From Linepithema humile (Eukaryota; Arthropoda; Insecta; Hymenoptera; Formicidae), in contig NC_090130.1 of NCBI RefSeq assembly GCF_040581485.1, forward strand, positions 28,683,418-28,747,417: 64,000 nucleotides of DNA. Reading direction: 5' to 3'. Every line of letters begins with the position of its first letter. Position 1 is the first letter of the stretch. The position numbers were made by a program, and so were the translations under genes. The notes under the pieces were generated by a model. The model saw only the letters and a list, made by a program, of their open reading frames with translations, was not told where the DNA came from and did not search any database. Below, piece by piece: positions 1 through 11,915 of this stretch.

Positions 1-2130
1 GTGTAATCTACGTATTGATAGATTCGTAAACGAATTATGCGCTCGTGCAATGAAATTTAACATGTTCTATTAATCGGAGAAATCCGCTCTGCGCACAAAT
101 TACATTATAATTTTTATTAATTCATAACAAAATCCACCATTTTAAAACTTAGAAGATACATTTAACAGATTTATATCTGCTGGAGAGTATCGGCTTACGA
201 TTGTTACCGAAGTGCTCCCCTTCGCCCGGCAAGGACTCCGCGTATCAAGCGTAAACCATCTCTCGTGGAATTACAAGCGATACAAGTTGACGATGGCAAA
301 TCGATTCGACGCGATTACGAGGAGTTTCGATTTCGTGATAGCGCGAGAGACGGGGCAATCGTATCAGAATCGAAAGTAGGGGGAAAGGAGCGCGCCCTTT
401 TTCCGAAGGGTTGCGGCGTGCCGAGTCGGCGAGCTCACACAGTTTATTTCAATTATTTAAATCCGCGTGGCCTCCCGCCCTCCAACCCCACCCCTCCCCT
501 CCCGAGCGAGATTGGTTTAATTCAGTTCGACGCGTGTGGTAAGGGAGCGCCACGGAATTCCGTCTACGTGATCAGCCTTCCACTTCACCGATCGCCCGCA
601 CTCGCTCTATCGCTCGTCCTCCGCGCGCACGGACCGATTTTCCGCAGGGATAGTGCGGGTGTTCCGTGGATGGTACGATCGACGTGTACCGACCACCCCC
701 GCTCCTCCCCCGCCCTCTCGCCCATCTCGTCCGCTTTCACAACCCTCCGAACGTGGATAACGGCGGCTATCGTGGGACACCCTCCTTCTCCCCTTCCTCC
801 GCTCCCCGCTTTATCCCACCCACAACCTCCTTTCCTCCCGCACACACCTACTCATTCTTCGAATTCATGTCCTACTGCGCTGCATCCCCCCGTTTTCGCG
901 GCGAGCTTTCCCGCTGCAGCGGCGATAGGGTTTTCCGGGCACCTATGTTCACGAATTCACACGCTCGGCCGCGAAATCGAAATTCTTGCCCTACCGGCTT
1001 GCGGGGTCGATTGTCCCTCTGTGTGCGTAAGTGAGCGCGCGCATTTCCGCCGGAGGGGGAGGGAGTGGATAAGCCCGGCTAAAACGTCGACTTTGACCGG
1101 TCGAACCGGACATTATCCGCGACGCGCGTCGCGCATTTACGATTTTTGCCGCCGCCGCCGACGACGTGAAGGTTGTCCCGATCGGAAGACAAAACGGGCG
1201 GTCCGCAGTGTCACGCGGTCTGCATCGACTTCAAATCTGAATTTAATGCACGCGTCTCGAGAAGCAGAGATTATCAGCGTGGCTGAGACAATCTTTGTCT
1301 TGTCAGAAATACCACTTCGCGGAAAATAGATAATATTAAAAAAGGAAAGAATTTAAGTAGAAAAACGCGCAATCAATATATTCCGAGGAGAAAAATGTAA
1401 AATAAATAGAAATCTAATTCGAGTTTGACCCGACATACTTTGTTCCAGAAAGCATAAATTTACAACCATTTTTGTACTTCAACTCTGAACAAAATGCCGG
1501 TGCCGGTGTGTTTGGTGACTCCAGTCATGTTTGAGCTTAAATATGGCAAGAAGTGACAGTTTCACGTTTCGTTTCCAAAAGCGAACATGCTCCACGCGTA
1601 TATATTGCATACAAATAATCCGGTGGACGTTGCGGTGTCCGGCGAATGTTAGCGAAACTTTTCGTCGCTATGCTAAAAGGATTTTTCGTCCTCGCAATCG
1701 GCCGCGTCATCGTGTGATTAGAAAGAAAAAAAAAGAAAAAAAGAGCTTCTGCACTCCGCGCAAAACGCGCTCCCGGATCGATGTAACTACGGCGTGTACG
1801 AAGCGGCGCCAATTATTGCGGTGCCGCTTGCCGCCTTCTCTCGCTCGCCCGCGCCTCCGATAGACGACCTGTGTTGTGCATTCGGTACGTACGTGAGCAA
1901 CATACCTATTACACTGATCCAAGAAGTCGTTGGCGGACGGGAGTCACGCGATTTACGGCGGGAACAACGTTGAATTAGTTCGCGAATATCGTAGCATGCC
2001 GCTCACGCCGTTTACGAATCCTCTGATCGACCGCGCGGCAGGTCGTGTGCCGTGCGATTGGCTGCCCGGCATGTGCGGATTTTGGTAACAGCTGCGGAAG
2101 CTGACTGCTAGAATGTGACTTTTCTTTTTG
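1..2130. other. GC-rich non-coding stretch, no gene recognised
   Basis: Mixed composition, with GC-rich, CpG-rich patches at about 230-1250 and 1500-2100. Long open frames occur here on both strands (for example 265-1329 on plus). They overlap each other, are rich in Pro/Arg/Ser, lack any recognisable domain and are best explained by low stop-codon frequency in GC-rich DNA. A 5' flanking region or a non-coding exon of a gene outside the window is possible, but nothing shows it directly. Confidence 0.5.
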
Positions 2131-5100
2131 TTCGGCTGCTTAGTTTAAGAATTTCTTGCAGAATTATAAAGATTGAATTGCTATTCGTTCGTAAAAAGAT
2201 CAACGAAACATTTCGGATACATTAATGCAGCCATTTTCGAACGCAATTTTCGATATTTTATTCCGAAAAGTAACGAAATGTATATTCGCACTCATGCGTC
2301 GAGTTAATAAATTTTGTTTTACTATCATCGATATCTAAAAAATGATTTTATTCTAAAATAAAAGTATTAAACCAGTATGTCAAATCTGAAGTAAATTTTT
2401 TCTTAAAATAATTAAGTACAATAAAAAGAATAAAAAAAAAATATGTATATTTCTCAGCTTCAACTATAAAATACAATATTTTGTCAAAATTTTTCAAAAA
2501 AAAATGAGCGATATTGAATTAACGAAACAAGAAACATGATATCTGATCGCAGAGATGAGTTAATTTACCGCCAGCTAAGGTTGCGTAAGTATATGCTGCC
2601 TGCAGTGACTGCCAAGCTGTCGCTCGAACGCGAACGTGTCCGTCGCACATCCTGATCACGTGTTCCATTCTCCAACCAGCATCTCGACAAGTTCTGAACT
2701 CGGCTTAACAGCGAGAGTTTTATACCCCGAAACGTAAAACGTATTACGAGGTTCAGAAGTTCCGTTTGCAGTACAAAGTTCCGGTCTTGTTAGCTTGTCC
2801 TCTCTAAGCTAGAAGTACGTAAGCCTTTTTAATGACGGAAACCGGCAAGATATTCATGCAAGCGACGTGGCACGTTTTCGTAAGAAGGATCTTCATTATT
2901 TCGCGAGCCGTTTAGAATGTACGGAGATACTCGAACTCGTCGAACTGCTTCAAACGTTTCTCGAAACGTGATCGGCAGCCAGCGAAACTGCACTCCGGGC
3001 ACTATTAATGGCGCTTCGAGACTGTTCTCCTAATTTATTGTTCAACTTTCCTTGAGAATATTCGTACACATGTGTGCGTTTTCAAGAAATTTGAAAGCAT
3101 CAAAATAAAATGTGAGTTAAAAGTTTTATTTAGTTTGTGATCGAAATTGGATTCTTATTTATCTAATAAAAACAGATCTCTAAAATATGGGCAATTTTGC
3201 AAAACTATTATAAATTTGTTATAGTATTTTTAGAATTTTGATATACAGGGTGGCTCACGCAACTCTTTAGAGCTCGAAATCTCGGAAACAATGCGATCGA
3301 TTTTAAAAGTTTAGGTCTTGAATTGTATGTCTAAAGAGCCTTTAAACTCGAATTAAGAGATTAGTCTCCAAACCCCACAAATGATTGTGTAAATAGGATG
3401 AGGATTAACTTTATATTAATACCACTTCAACTTCTAATCCTTATTTTCAGTCAAGATTGTCTACGTAAATTGATTTTAAGAATCTCACTCGTCACTGCAA
3501 CTTGAATTATAACTTTGGATATAAAAAATCGCACACATTCCTATTTTGTAATAAATATATAAAATACAATCGCTTGAGCTTAATTAAATATAAATTGTGC
3601 TTCATAATTGCTTCGTGCAAAATATATCAAAAATTTTTTAGATTTAATTTATCAGCAAATAATTTAATTAAAATAATAATAGACATGTTAGTTAATTAAA
3701 ATCTGCAATTGTTTATTTATTTGTGAATCAAAGAAAGTCAATGGCGCTTTTTATAAATATAAATATATATATCACACACGAGAAACTTATTCTGACATTT
3801 ATACCGCAAAAGGAAAAAGAATAATTTACCGGTTTTTCCTTTTGATGGTCAGTACAGCTACAATGACGAATCGAGAAGACGCGGCCAGAATGCATATGCA
3901 TTCCCAGCATGACACAACGTGGCGATCAACGTTTGTAAATCCTGCAGCAAGCGTCGTTTCACAATTTTCAATTCGAATAACCCACGGCTATCTTTTTAAG
4001 ATTTATTTTTTAACCATTTTTTTTTTATATGTCCAAACATAACAATGAATTCTATGTTAGATTCGGCATATGCAAATCTCGCGCCGAATCATGAGCGAAA
4101 TGCACGCGATTTTCTGTGTAGTGCGCGTTTTTCGGATTTTCAACTCGATGGATGAGCGTGCCAAATATTCTCGTACGAATTGATGCTCACGATGGCGGAT
4201 CGATAAATAATCAATCGGCAACTATCATGCCGGGCGAATCGGCCAAATCGTCGCGTCAAAAACACGGGACGGCAGCGGGATGGCTAGCCGATGGCGACAG
4301 CTGCCAACAACGCGTGCAATTTTACGTATCGCGAGCGTATATGTCGATGGCGCGGCGCGGTGTATTGCAATGTTTTTCGTCATATAAAAAATACACGCGA
4401 ACATTGTCCGGCGCGATACAGCAATCTGCGAGAGCGTCAAATCCATCATCAGCCGTCTACCGGATATTACGTGTGACATACTAACAAATATCAAAGGAGC
4501 AGTCAGCTGGTTTCATGATATTGTGCCTTCGACAAATGTTATCAGACGCATGCATGACGTTGATTAATGCGAGAAGCTTGTGCGACAGAATCTTGATTTG
4601 TAAACGATATTTTTTAACAACTACAATCATTTACAAATATCGTTAATACCATCAATAATTTCTCTTGTATTCCAAAAACCACGAATTAAAATGTATATAT
4701 ATATTTTTTTTTAGAAGATGTCTAATTTTATGATTGCAAAATAATGGACATTTATTTTATGACGCGCACTAAACGCGCACGTTTTCTCTAAAAAAATTGC
4801 GAAATTAACAAGCTAAATTGATGCTTTCTTCTTTTTTTGTATCCCTCTGCGAGTCATTTAGGAAGTGCGCATATTCTTGTGTAAAATTCAAATCATAGAA
4901 AAAAAGGGATCGGGCCGAAAAGATGCCGGTCGTCTGCTCGACAAGACCGACTCAACTTTTGGCACTGCGTTTAGACATTTATATGACGCGTCACGTCCGA
5001 CTGCAAGAAGTTCGTTACTACTCACTTGGTTATCGGAACGTGCATCGATTTCTTCGCCCGGTGTAATTTTAGATCCACGCTGGCGTTGTGACCCATTTTT

Positions 5101-7220
5101 CACGTCGCCTGGGATACATATCAGATTTAGTCCAAGTGATCTGATAAACGATCCGCGGATATTTCTGTTTGCCGAAGAGATATTTACTCGCTGACGACCG
5201 ATAGATTTAAATAAATTAATTGTTACTACCTTTTAGTAAGTAATATCTTTTCTACTTCTTATTATTCAAGTGGCGTAAGTTCTATTTTCATTTAACTTCA
5301 ATTTTAATCTCTGTATCGTTAAAGCCTTTAATTTATTAATTATATAAATTCGTCATTTCTTTTTCCTTTCCCGGCAAAAACTGTCTTGACGGGGTATATT
5401 TTCTGCTCTTAGAAACCATTGGAAAGAACAGAAGACCTCGGGCTAGGCTTCAATTTAAAGAGTCGGCTGACCAGTTAACTGATAAATACGTGAATGCAGT
5501 GTGAGCTTAGGAATCTCCTACGTCATTCATCCTTTGTGAAAATGACGGTCATGCACGAGTATTAATGGGATCCCGGCGGAAGTAAAAATACATTCTATTG
5601 TCGGAGCTTCATGCCGTGGAGTTTTATTGTAAAACTCGATAACGAAGTTCAAGAGAACATGATTATTATTGAACAAACCGAGTAAAGCATAGAGTTACAA
5701 GGTTTATAATGATGATGGAAATGGCTCAGTAAATAAAGCGAATGCATTCTGATTTTCATGCATGAAGCAAGTAGAAGCAAATTTCAAACTAAACATTCAA
5801 AGCAGTTGCGCGATTGTGTTGTTCCACACAATTTTTTTTTTTTTTTTTTGCATAGAAGAATCACGGTGGATGATTTAAATCGACTATCAATCGTTATCTG
5901 CTAGAGCTAGAGACAGAACATGCTTATTTTAAAAGGTTTTATCTTTAATTTAGAATTTTCAATAACGTAGCAAAATAAAGTTTTAATTTAAAATATTTTT
6001 GTCACAATGTTTTTTTTATTTAAATTCAACAGCGTTTTCGCTACCAATATTAAAGCAATTTTTTTAACAAAACCATATTTCGCAACTGTTGTCTCTATTA
6101 TTTGAATATTTTCTGTAACTATTTTGCTGATTTTAAATTAATAAAAATGTTAATTGAATTGAAAAAATAGGTAGAAGCAAAAGTGGAGTTTCTGTAACAT
6201 GTAATTGATATTATTAAGTTATTTCTTAAGTCGTGTAGAATCAAGAATTTTATTATTTCATAAGAACGCGAGAACTTTTCGTTGAACGGCTCGTGATTCA
6301 TATCGATGAAACACGAAAACACAAGCGAGTTTCTGGAAAGATTTGTGAGGGAAAAACGAAAAAGTGTCGGAAAATGTTGTAATATCTCATTTTGAAAGAT
6401 GTAAAAGTCCGACCCGCCATCGTTCACTATATCACACTCCTCTTCAGATCTCTCGAATAGTAATTAGTTCCTTTTTCCGATTTAAAATAGCACCGTCGAC
6501 TCGCTGCTGGCTATCTCTGCAGGCAGAATCGAAATAAAAAAATCGGGTCACTGTAGATAAAACACTACCCCCATCCTCGGCGTTCCTTTTTATCTAAAAA
6601 AAAGTCTAAAGATTCCGTACTATTTGCATCAGTGACCATGTTAAAAGCAGATATAAGAGATTTAATGAAGAGGAACACTGGAAGAGATGCTTAATAGGGC
6701 AATAAGTAAATGAGGATTAAGAATGGAGAGTAGCAGTTCGACGAAGGAGATCAAGGATTTCTTATTTCGTTTTACAGAAGCACCTGCCGCATATTTTTCT
6801 ACAGCTATTTGATCTTCTGCCTTTTCAGCTTATTTACGAAAATGGTAAAAGCAATTCTCGCGAAAACAACATAATTATTCACAAACAATACGACATACTG
6901 TGACTCCATAAATTTTTCCAGTAAATTGAAATAAATTGAGAATAATGATTTCACAAGTTAATACTATCCGTCTATCGGTTTCAACTGGAAAAACTCAGAT
7001 AATAATAATTATTATTTATCTGATATCGTCTGATTTTAATATTGACAATTTTAAAACTTTATACGCATAAACAACAATGCAACAATTTCAAAATATCACT
7101 CAGAAACTCATAAACTATGCAGGAATTCCGAGTCGAGACGCAACTACATGAATGGAAATGATAATTGCCATAATTTCAACCATAGATAAAATGTGTCTTA
7201 AACGGAGAAAAACAAAATGA
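2131..7220. other. AT-rich intergenic DNA
   Basis: No coding exon recognised. Open frames are short and without domain character. It contains an 18-nt poly-T tract (about 5832-5849), a lone TACAGGGTG-type repeat end near 3244, and a moderately GC-rich patch at 4100-4500. It lies upstream of the first ODC-like gene; the last few hundred bases are its probable promoter-proximal DNA. Confidence 0.5.
3244..3300. repeat. Solitary TA-CAGGGTG repeat end
   Basis: A TA dinucleotide followed by CAGGGTGGCTCACG resembles the terminal motif of the TA-flanked inverted-repeat elements at 54793 and 58761. No matching CACCCTG-TA partner was found nearby, so this looks like a truncated element or an unrelated dispersed repeat sharing the first bases. 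The right limit is arbitrary. Confidence 0.3.
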
Positions 7221-7224
7221 ATAA

Positions 7225-7259
7225 TATATAAGAGGCTGCGCACTTAACATAAGTCATTC
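7225..7259 (+). promoter_or_regulatory. Candidate core promoter of ODC-like copy A
   Basis: A TATATAAG box (7225-7232) is followed about 25-30 bases downstream by an initiator-like TCATTC at 7254-7259. This spacing is standard for a TATA promoter. It lies just upstream of a candidate non-coding exon ending in a good splice donor (GTAAGT at 7376). Start-site use is inferred from sequence only. Confidence 0.45.
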
Positions 7260-7375
7260 TTTCGTTCCGATACTTCGAGAGAGATTTTTCTCTCTAAATC
7301 TACAGTAGTTGTCTTTAAAATACTCTTGCGTAACCAAACTGTGGAAGCTAATTCGATTCATCAAGATAAAGTGCA
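7255..7375 (+). other. Candidate 5' untranslated first exon of copy A
   Basis: This stretch follows the TATA/initiator pair and ends at 7375 before a consensus donor, GTAAGT (7376-7381). A matching acceptor, TTTTTGTAG, ends at 8480, 50 bases before the first ATG of the ODC-like gene. Splicing the two would give a 5' leader interrupted by an intron of about 1.1 kb, which holds a small transposable element. No long frame runs through it. RNA evidence is needed to prove the exon. Confidence 0.4.
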
Positions 7376-7464
7376 GTAAGTAAACTTCTTTATATTTTAT
7401 CCACTTATAATTTACATGCGTTTTTATTTAATTATTACTATTTTTCAATTTTTTAGTCCAACTA

Positions 7465-7898
7465 CACTAGGAAAAATATTTAGTTGAAAAAACCAAATTA
7501 TTATTACGGTGGCCAAAATATTTGATTGATTGATGTCCAACCACATCTATTTAGTTGTCTTAAACAAATGTTTTTGTTAACAACATTTTTTTCTTATAAT
7601 TCCTCTTTCTTTAATATCTAATAGATGTTTTTTCGACCTATATTTATTATTGGAAACCCAATTTTGCTTTATTACACTAACTTTATTAACTTGGTTATTT
7701 AAATTAAATATACAATTTCAATTTTATTGAAAATTTTCTAACGACTAAAATATTTGGTCAAGAACACGAAATGTAAAATGTATTATTTTAGCAAAAACAA
7801 CTCAATTTTTTACAATATGAAACAAGATATTTGCTTCCTATAAACAAAAGTCTCAGCTATAAAATTTTATTAAAAACACTAAATTTTTTTTCCTAGTG
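7465..7898. mobile_element. 434-bp MITE with CACTAGG ends and TA target duplication
   Basis: The left end reads CACTAGGAAAAATATTTAG. The right end is its near inverted copy, ending in TTTCCTAGTG. The element is flanked on each side by TA (7463-7464 and 7899-7900), as expected for a non-autonomous element moved by a Tc1/mariner-type transposase. The terminal repeats are about 20 bases, the interior is AT-rich, and no transposase frame is present. It lies in the inferred 5' intron of copy A. Confidence 0.7.
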
Positions 7899-8530
7899 TA
7901 GACACACACAAGCGCGCGCTACACGCGGGCTATTTATTCTTTTAATTACAAAGAAATATGTGTATATTATTTACAGACGTATATTATTAAAATTTCATTA
8001 GCAATTTACATAGTGATGAATAGTAAACGGAAGAGCTATTACTTTTTATTAGTAATTACTAGTATTATTAGTGAACGTTATTACAATTGTGAGTAAAGTG
8101 CTACAAAGATACAAATCGGTAATAAAAACAAGACTATTTTTGGATTAAGCAAGCATTATTTTGGATTTTGCAAGATAAAAGCAATAAAAATTGAATTGTC
8201 GGATATATTTAATGTCCAATAATAAAATCGCATGTTTTAATAATTCATTTTAAAAATTCTAATTTGTGAAAACCTTAAAATTTGATAAATATAAATAAAG
8301 TATGAATTGAAACAAAAGCAATGTATCGTTTTATCAATATTGCCAAAATAATTTGTATCATTCTGTCAAGATAAATAATTTGAAAAATTAAATTATTCGA
8401 AAAATTGATAGCGTCGTTTTCAATAAAATATCATGAAGATTATAAATATTTTAGATAATTTAATAATAAAATTTTTGTAGGAAAAGTTTATTGAAATTTT
8501 CATTACGTTACATTTGTGCAATTTAACATA

Positions 8531-10448
8531 ATGGAGCCTTTTGAAGAAATAAAAATCTTTGACGATGCAATGGATGATATGGATATCATAAAAACTATAA
8601 TTAAAACAGAAGACCGAGAAAAAGCTTTCTACATCGGCAATATCGGCAATGTTATTAGAAAGCATGAGGAATGGATTACCAAAATGCCCAGGGTTATTCC
8701 ACACTTTGGTACTTGCATTATATTCTTTACTTTCACATGTGCAGAAAAAGATGAACTTAAAAAAAAAATTAATACACTAATTCTTTTAAAAATTTAAGCG
8801 GTTAAATGTAATCCGGATCCAACAGTAATTAAAGTTCTGGCAGCTTTAAACGCGTGTTTTGATTGTGCATCCGAGGTAAAATTTTTGTGAATCCTTTAAC
8901 TACCCTAACAACTCAAAAAATACTGAAATAATAATTATCACACCAGCAAGAAATAAAGCAAGTGATGCAGCACGGAGTGCATGGCGACCGAATTATTTTT
9001 GCGCATCCGACGAAGTATCCGTCTCACATACAGTACGCCAAAAAAATGGACGTAAAGCAGATGACGGTCGACGGTGAGAGCGAATTGTTGAAAATTAAGG
9101 AGATTTTCCCCGAGGCTAAGTGAGTAATCTAATGTAACGGAGTACAACAGTTCGCAAGTTACAAAATCGACGTATCTCTATGTAACAGAATCGTGATACG
9201 TATACGCTGTGACGCGAAAAACACGCCGATAATATTGGGATTGAAATTTGGCTGCGAGCCGGACGAGGAAACTGTACGCTTGATACAGCTTACGAAAGAT
9301 CTCGGTTTGAATTTACACGGCTTCAGCTTTCACGTCGGTAGTCCTTGCGGAGAGCTAGAGGCTTACGCCAGAGGGATTGCATTGTGCAAACAATTAATTA
9401 CCATCTCTAAGGCAATCGGGTGCGATAACGTGCAGTTAATCGACATCGGCGGTGGATTTCCCGGCGAGAGTGGAACAGATACTGATAAGGTATACGGGAT
9501 GTCTCCAAACTCTCGCTTGTCTTTGTTTTATTAGAATGTTAGACTGAAATGTTCGATATTACATAACACTAAGTAGAATACATTAAAGACTTAATCGACG
9601 CTCAATTATTTAGAAAACAAGATTTTAAAAGCCAGTCGAAATGGCTTTCTAAATTGTCGGTCGTACAAAATCAATTTTGAATTTATCGAGGAATTTGTAA
9701 GCGCAAAAAAGTGTAATTTATTTATTTATTATTTTTATCGATTATTTATTCATGTGTCGTTCGTATATTTTTGATAACCGTTTCAGTTTGCCAATGTTAT
9801 CAACGAGGCGATAGAAGATCTGGATTCTAGCATAAAAGTTATCAGCGAGCCGGGAAGCTATTACGTAATTTCCAACTTCACCTTGGCTTCGTATCTACAT
9901 TCCAAGAGAATCACTTCTAAAGACGGCGAATTGATGAGAATGTATTATATGAATTGCGGCGTATTCAACGCCTTTATAGAGGAACTGCTGGGTCTACAAT
10001 CGAGAGTCCCGCAATTACTTTCCGACGTAATTCTACATTTTGTATGTCGCACACGAAACATTTCTTTACCAATAAAAAGTAATAATCAATTTATTGCAGC
10101 CAACGAACGATACGAAATACCTCTCGAGTTTATGGGGGCCGACTGCCGATTCGTATGATTTAATCGTGAAAGATGTGATGCTGCCTGAACTTGAAATCGG
10201 CAGTTGGTTGATTTGGAAAGATATGGGCGCTTATTCTATAGCTCTTGCCACTACGTTCAATGGATTTCCGGTGCCACATGTGATTCCAATCATTAGACAG
10301 AGCCAATGGTCAGTGCTTATAAAAAAAAGTAAACGATACAATATTACTATTCCTTTATATATGATAATGCTGAAATTCAAGTCCAATTTGTACAAACTGA
10401 ATTAATATTTCCAGGGAGAAGTTTAAAGCGCAGATTAATTTAATGTAA
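8531..10448 (+). CDS. ODC-like PLP decarboxylase paralogue, copy A
   Basis: Seven coding exons: 8531-8708, 8799-8875, 8947-9119, 9189-9489, 9787-10026, 10100-10308, 10415-10448. All introns are GT-AG and the product is about 403 residues. It belongs to the fold-III (alanine-racemase-like barrel) family of ornithine decarboxylases, which form cytosolic PLP-dependent homodimers. In mouse numbering it keeps PLP lysine K69 (motif AVKCN), D88 (FDCAS), R154, dimer residue K169, H197/S200 (FHVGS), the glycine loop 235-237 (DIGGGFPG), E274, D361, D364, G387/Y389 and F397. It lacks catalytic C360 (WGPTAD, Ala) and ornithine-binding D332 (Gly), Y331 is Leu, and PLP-phosphate residue R277 is Ser (EPGSYY). 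The mammalian C-terminal degradation tail is absent. ATG 8531 is the first ATG after the presumed acceptor at 8480. ODC activity is unlikely; it may act on another substrate, bind antizyme-type partners, or be non-catalytic. Confidence 0.9.
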
Positions 10449-10522
10449 AAGCCTATTATATTCTGTGGAAACTCATCAAACGACACAATTCAATAACAGT
10501 TATAAAATGAGAAGAAATTCTT

Positions 10523-10528
10523 AATAAA
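10523..10528 (+). promoter_or_regulatory. Poly(A) signal of copy A
   Basis: An AATAAA hexamer lies 75 bases after the stop codon of copy A, in AT-rich DNA. Its position fits a short 3' untranslated region. The cleavage site itself cannot be placed from sequence. Confidence 0.5.
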
Positions 10529-10717
10529 ATTCGAAACTCTCAATTATTACTTTCAATTAATTCACGCTGTGACTTTATATCACGGCGGGTCGAGTAGAGA
10601 AGACGCCAGCAGCCTTGCGATTCGTCTAAAGAAGATCCTGGAGTCGTCTGTTGCACCAACTTTTATTTTTAGTAAAATTCTTTTATTGGCTAGAATAAAA
10701 AATCTATAGAATGAAAA

Positions 10718-11395
10718 ATCCTTTTTTAAGAAATACGCATTCTTTTCACTAGTAATCCACTACATATGTGATTTGTTTTATCGGATAATTTGTTAAGTTC
10801 GCATTTTTTTCCTCGATTGAAATTCTATTGTACGATTGTTTGATGTACATACGAGACAAAATAGGCTTATACAAGGTGTCTAAATAAGATATAAATAAAA
10901 TATGATAAAATATTTTATTTGAGAAACTATTTCAGTCATTATCGTGTAAAATACAAAATAAAGATAATTATATATTCAATATATGTGTATCTGTATATAT
11001 TATTTAATTGAATAATTAGTTAATATTGTATTTATTACACGAGGATAAAAATAAGGGAAGCATATATTTTTCTTCAGTAAAACATATAGTATTACATGTA
11101 TATTTTTCAAATATTATCTTGTCATATTTAATTCATATTTATTTGACACTTTGTACATGTCAATGTCTCGTACATTATATTGCAGCTTTGCGATAGAAGT
11201 TCGGTCAAGGAAAAAAAACGAGAGTATCGTTTGTTTGCAAATCGACACATATACACAGATCAAATGTCAGTGTAGTGAGTTATTAACACAAAAATACGTA
11301 TTCGTAGACATTACGCCGATAATGTGAATGTTATTTTTAGTTCCATCGAAATGATGGCGCTATCGCGTCGGAGTTCGTCAGACATTCCGGGGGAT
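10718..11395 (+). repeat. Left member of a large inverted-repeat pair
   Basis: From 10718 to about 11395 the sequence matches, as an inverted copy, 13685-14558. Shared landmarks include the outer motif AAGAAATACGCAT, the internal TTTCAGTCATTATCG, the AGGATAAAAATAAGG segment and the inner GATGGCGCTATCGCGTCG-like end. This copy lacks one internal arm of roughly 180 bases that the right member retains. No transposase frame is visible. It begins about 190 bases beyond the poly(A) signal of copy A. Confidence 0.7.
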
Positions 11396-11532
11396 TCCCT
11401 TAACCTAGAACATTTTATTCTTTGCAAAAAGGAATAAAGAATAAAGAATTTTGCAATTTAATCACAACAACGGTTTGCCATGTGACAGTTAATATTTATA
11501 GATCGCAAAACATGCGTAAGTGGTAAAGATTC

Positions 11533-11557
11533 ACTATACATGCAGTGCATGTATAGT
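11533..11557. repeat. Perfect 12-bp palindrome with one-base centre
   Basis: ACTATACATGCA is followed by a single G and then its exact reverse complement. This could form a tight hairpin or cruciform, or be a symmetric protein-binding site. It lies in non-coding spacer about 1.1 kb downstream of copy A. Confidence 0.8.
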
Positions 11558-11858
11558 TCATCGCGACGGTGAAAATCTCGAATTGATAATATTTTGACAG
11601 TTTTTCTAATCATAATATTGACTTTTATAAAATAACAATGACTTATGTTATTCGAAAAGTATTGATTTTCAGCACGGAAATGTACGACTTTCTAGTATTT
11701 TATCATATTATAATACTTATATATTTTTTTAGTATATTATAAATTATCAATTAAAACTGATAATTCGGCGAATTTCGATATGAATTTAGTGAATTGGAAT
11801 AGATTATGCTTCATGCTATTTATCACCATCTGTAATACCGATTGTAATGTCAATGTGT

Positions 11859-11915
11859 AAGTTATTATAGAAAAATATCAAAAATGCAAGTTATTATAGA
11901 AAAATATCAAAAATA
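11859..11915. repeat. Two-copy 29-bp tandem duplication
   Basis: The unit beginning AAGTTATTATAGAAAAATAT occurs twice back to back (11859-11887 and 11888-11915), almost without change. This suggests a recent local slippage or duplication event in AT-rich spacer. Confidence 0.8.

Noticed and set aside
265..1329. 354-codon open frame on the plus strand
   Set aside because: Pro/Ser/Arg-rich composition in GC-rich DNA, overlapping frames on both strands, no domain and no splice-supported context. A chance long frame is more likely.
9193..9534. Open frame of exon 4 of copy A extended past 9489
   Set aside because: The extension beyond the GTATAC donor is intron; the real exon ends at 9489, as shown by matching exon length in copy B.
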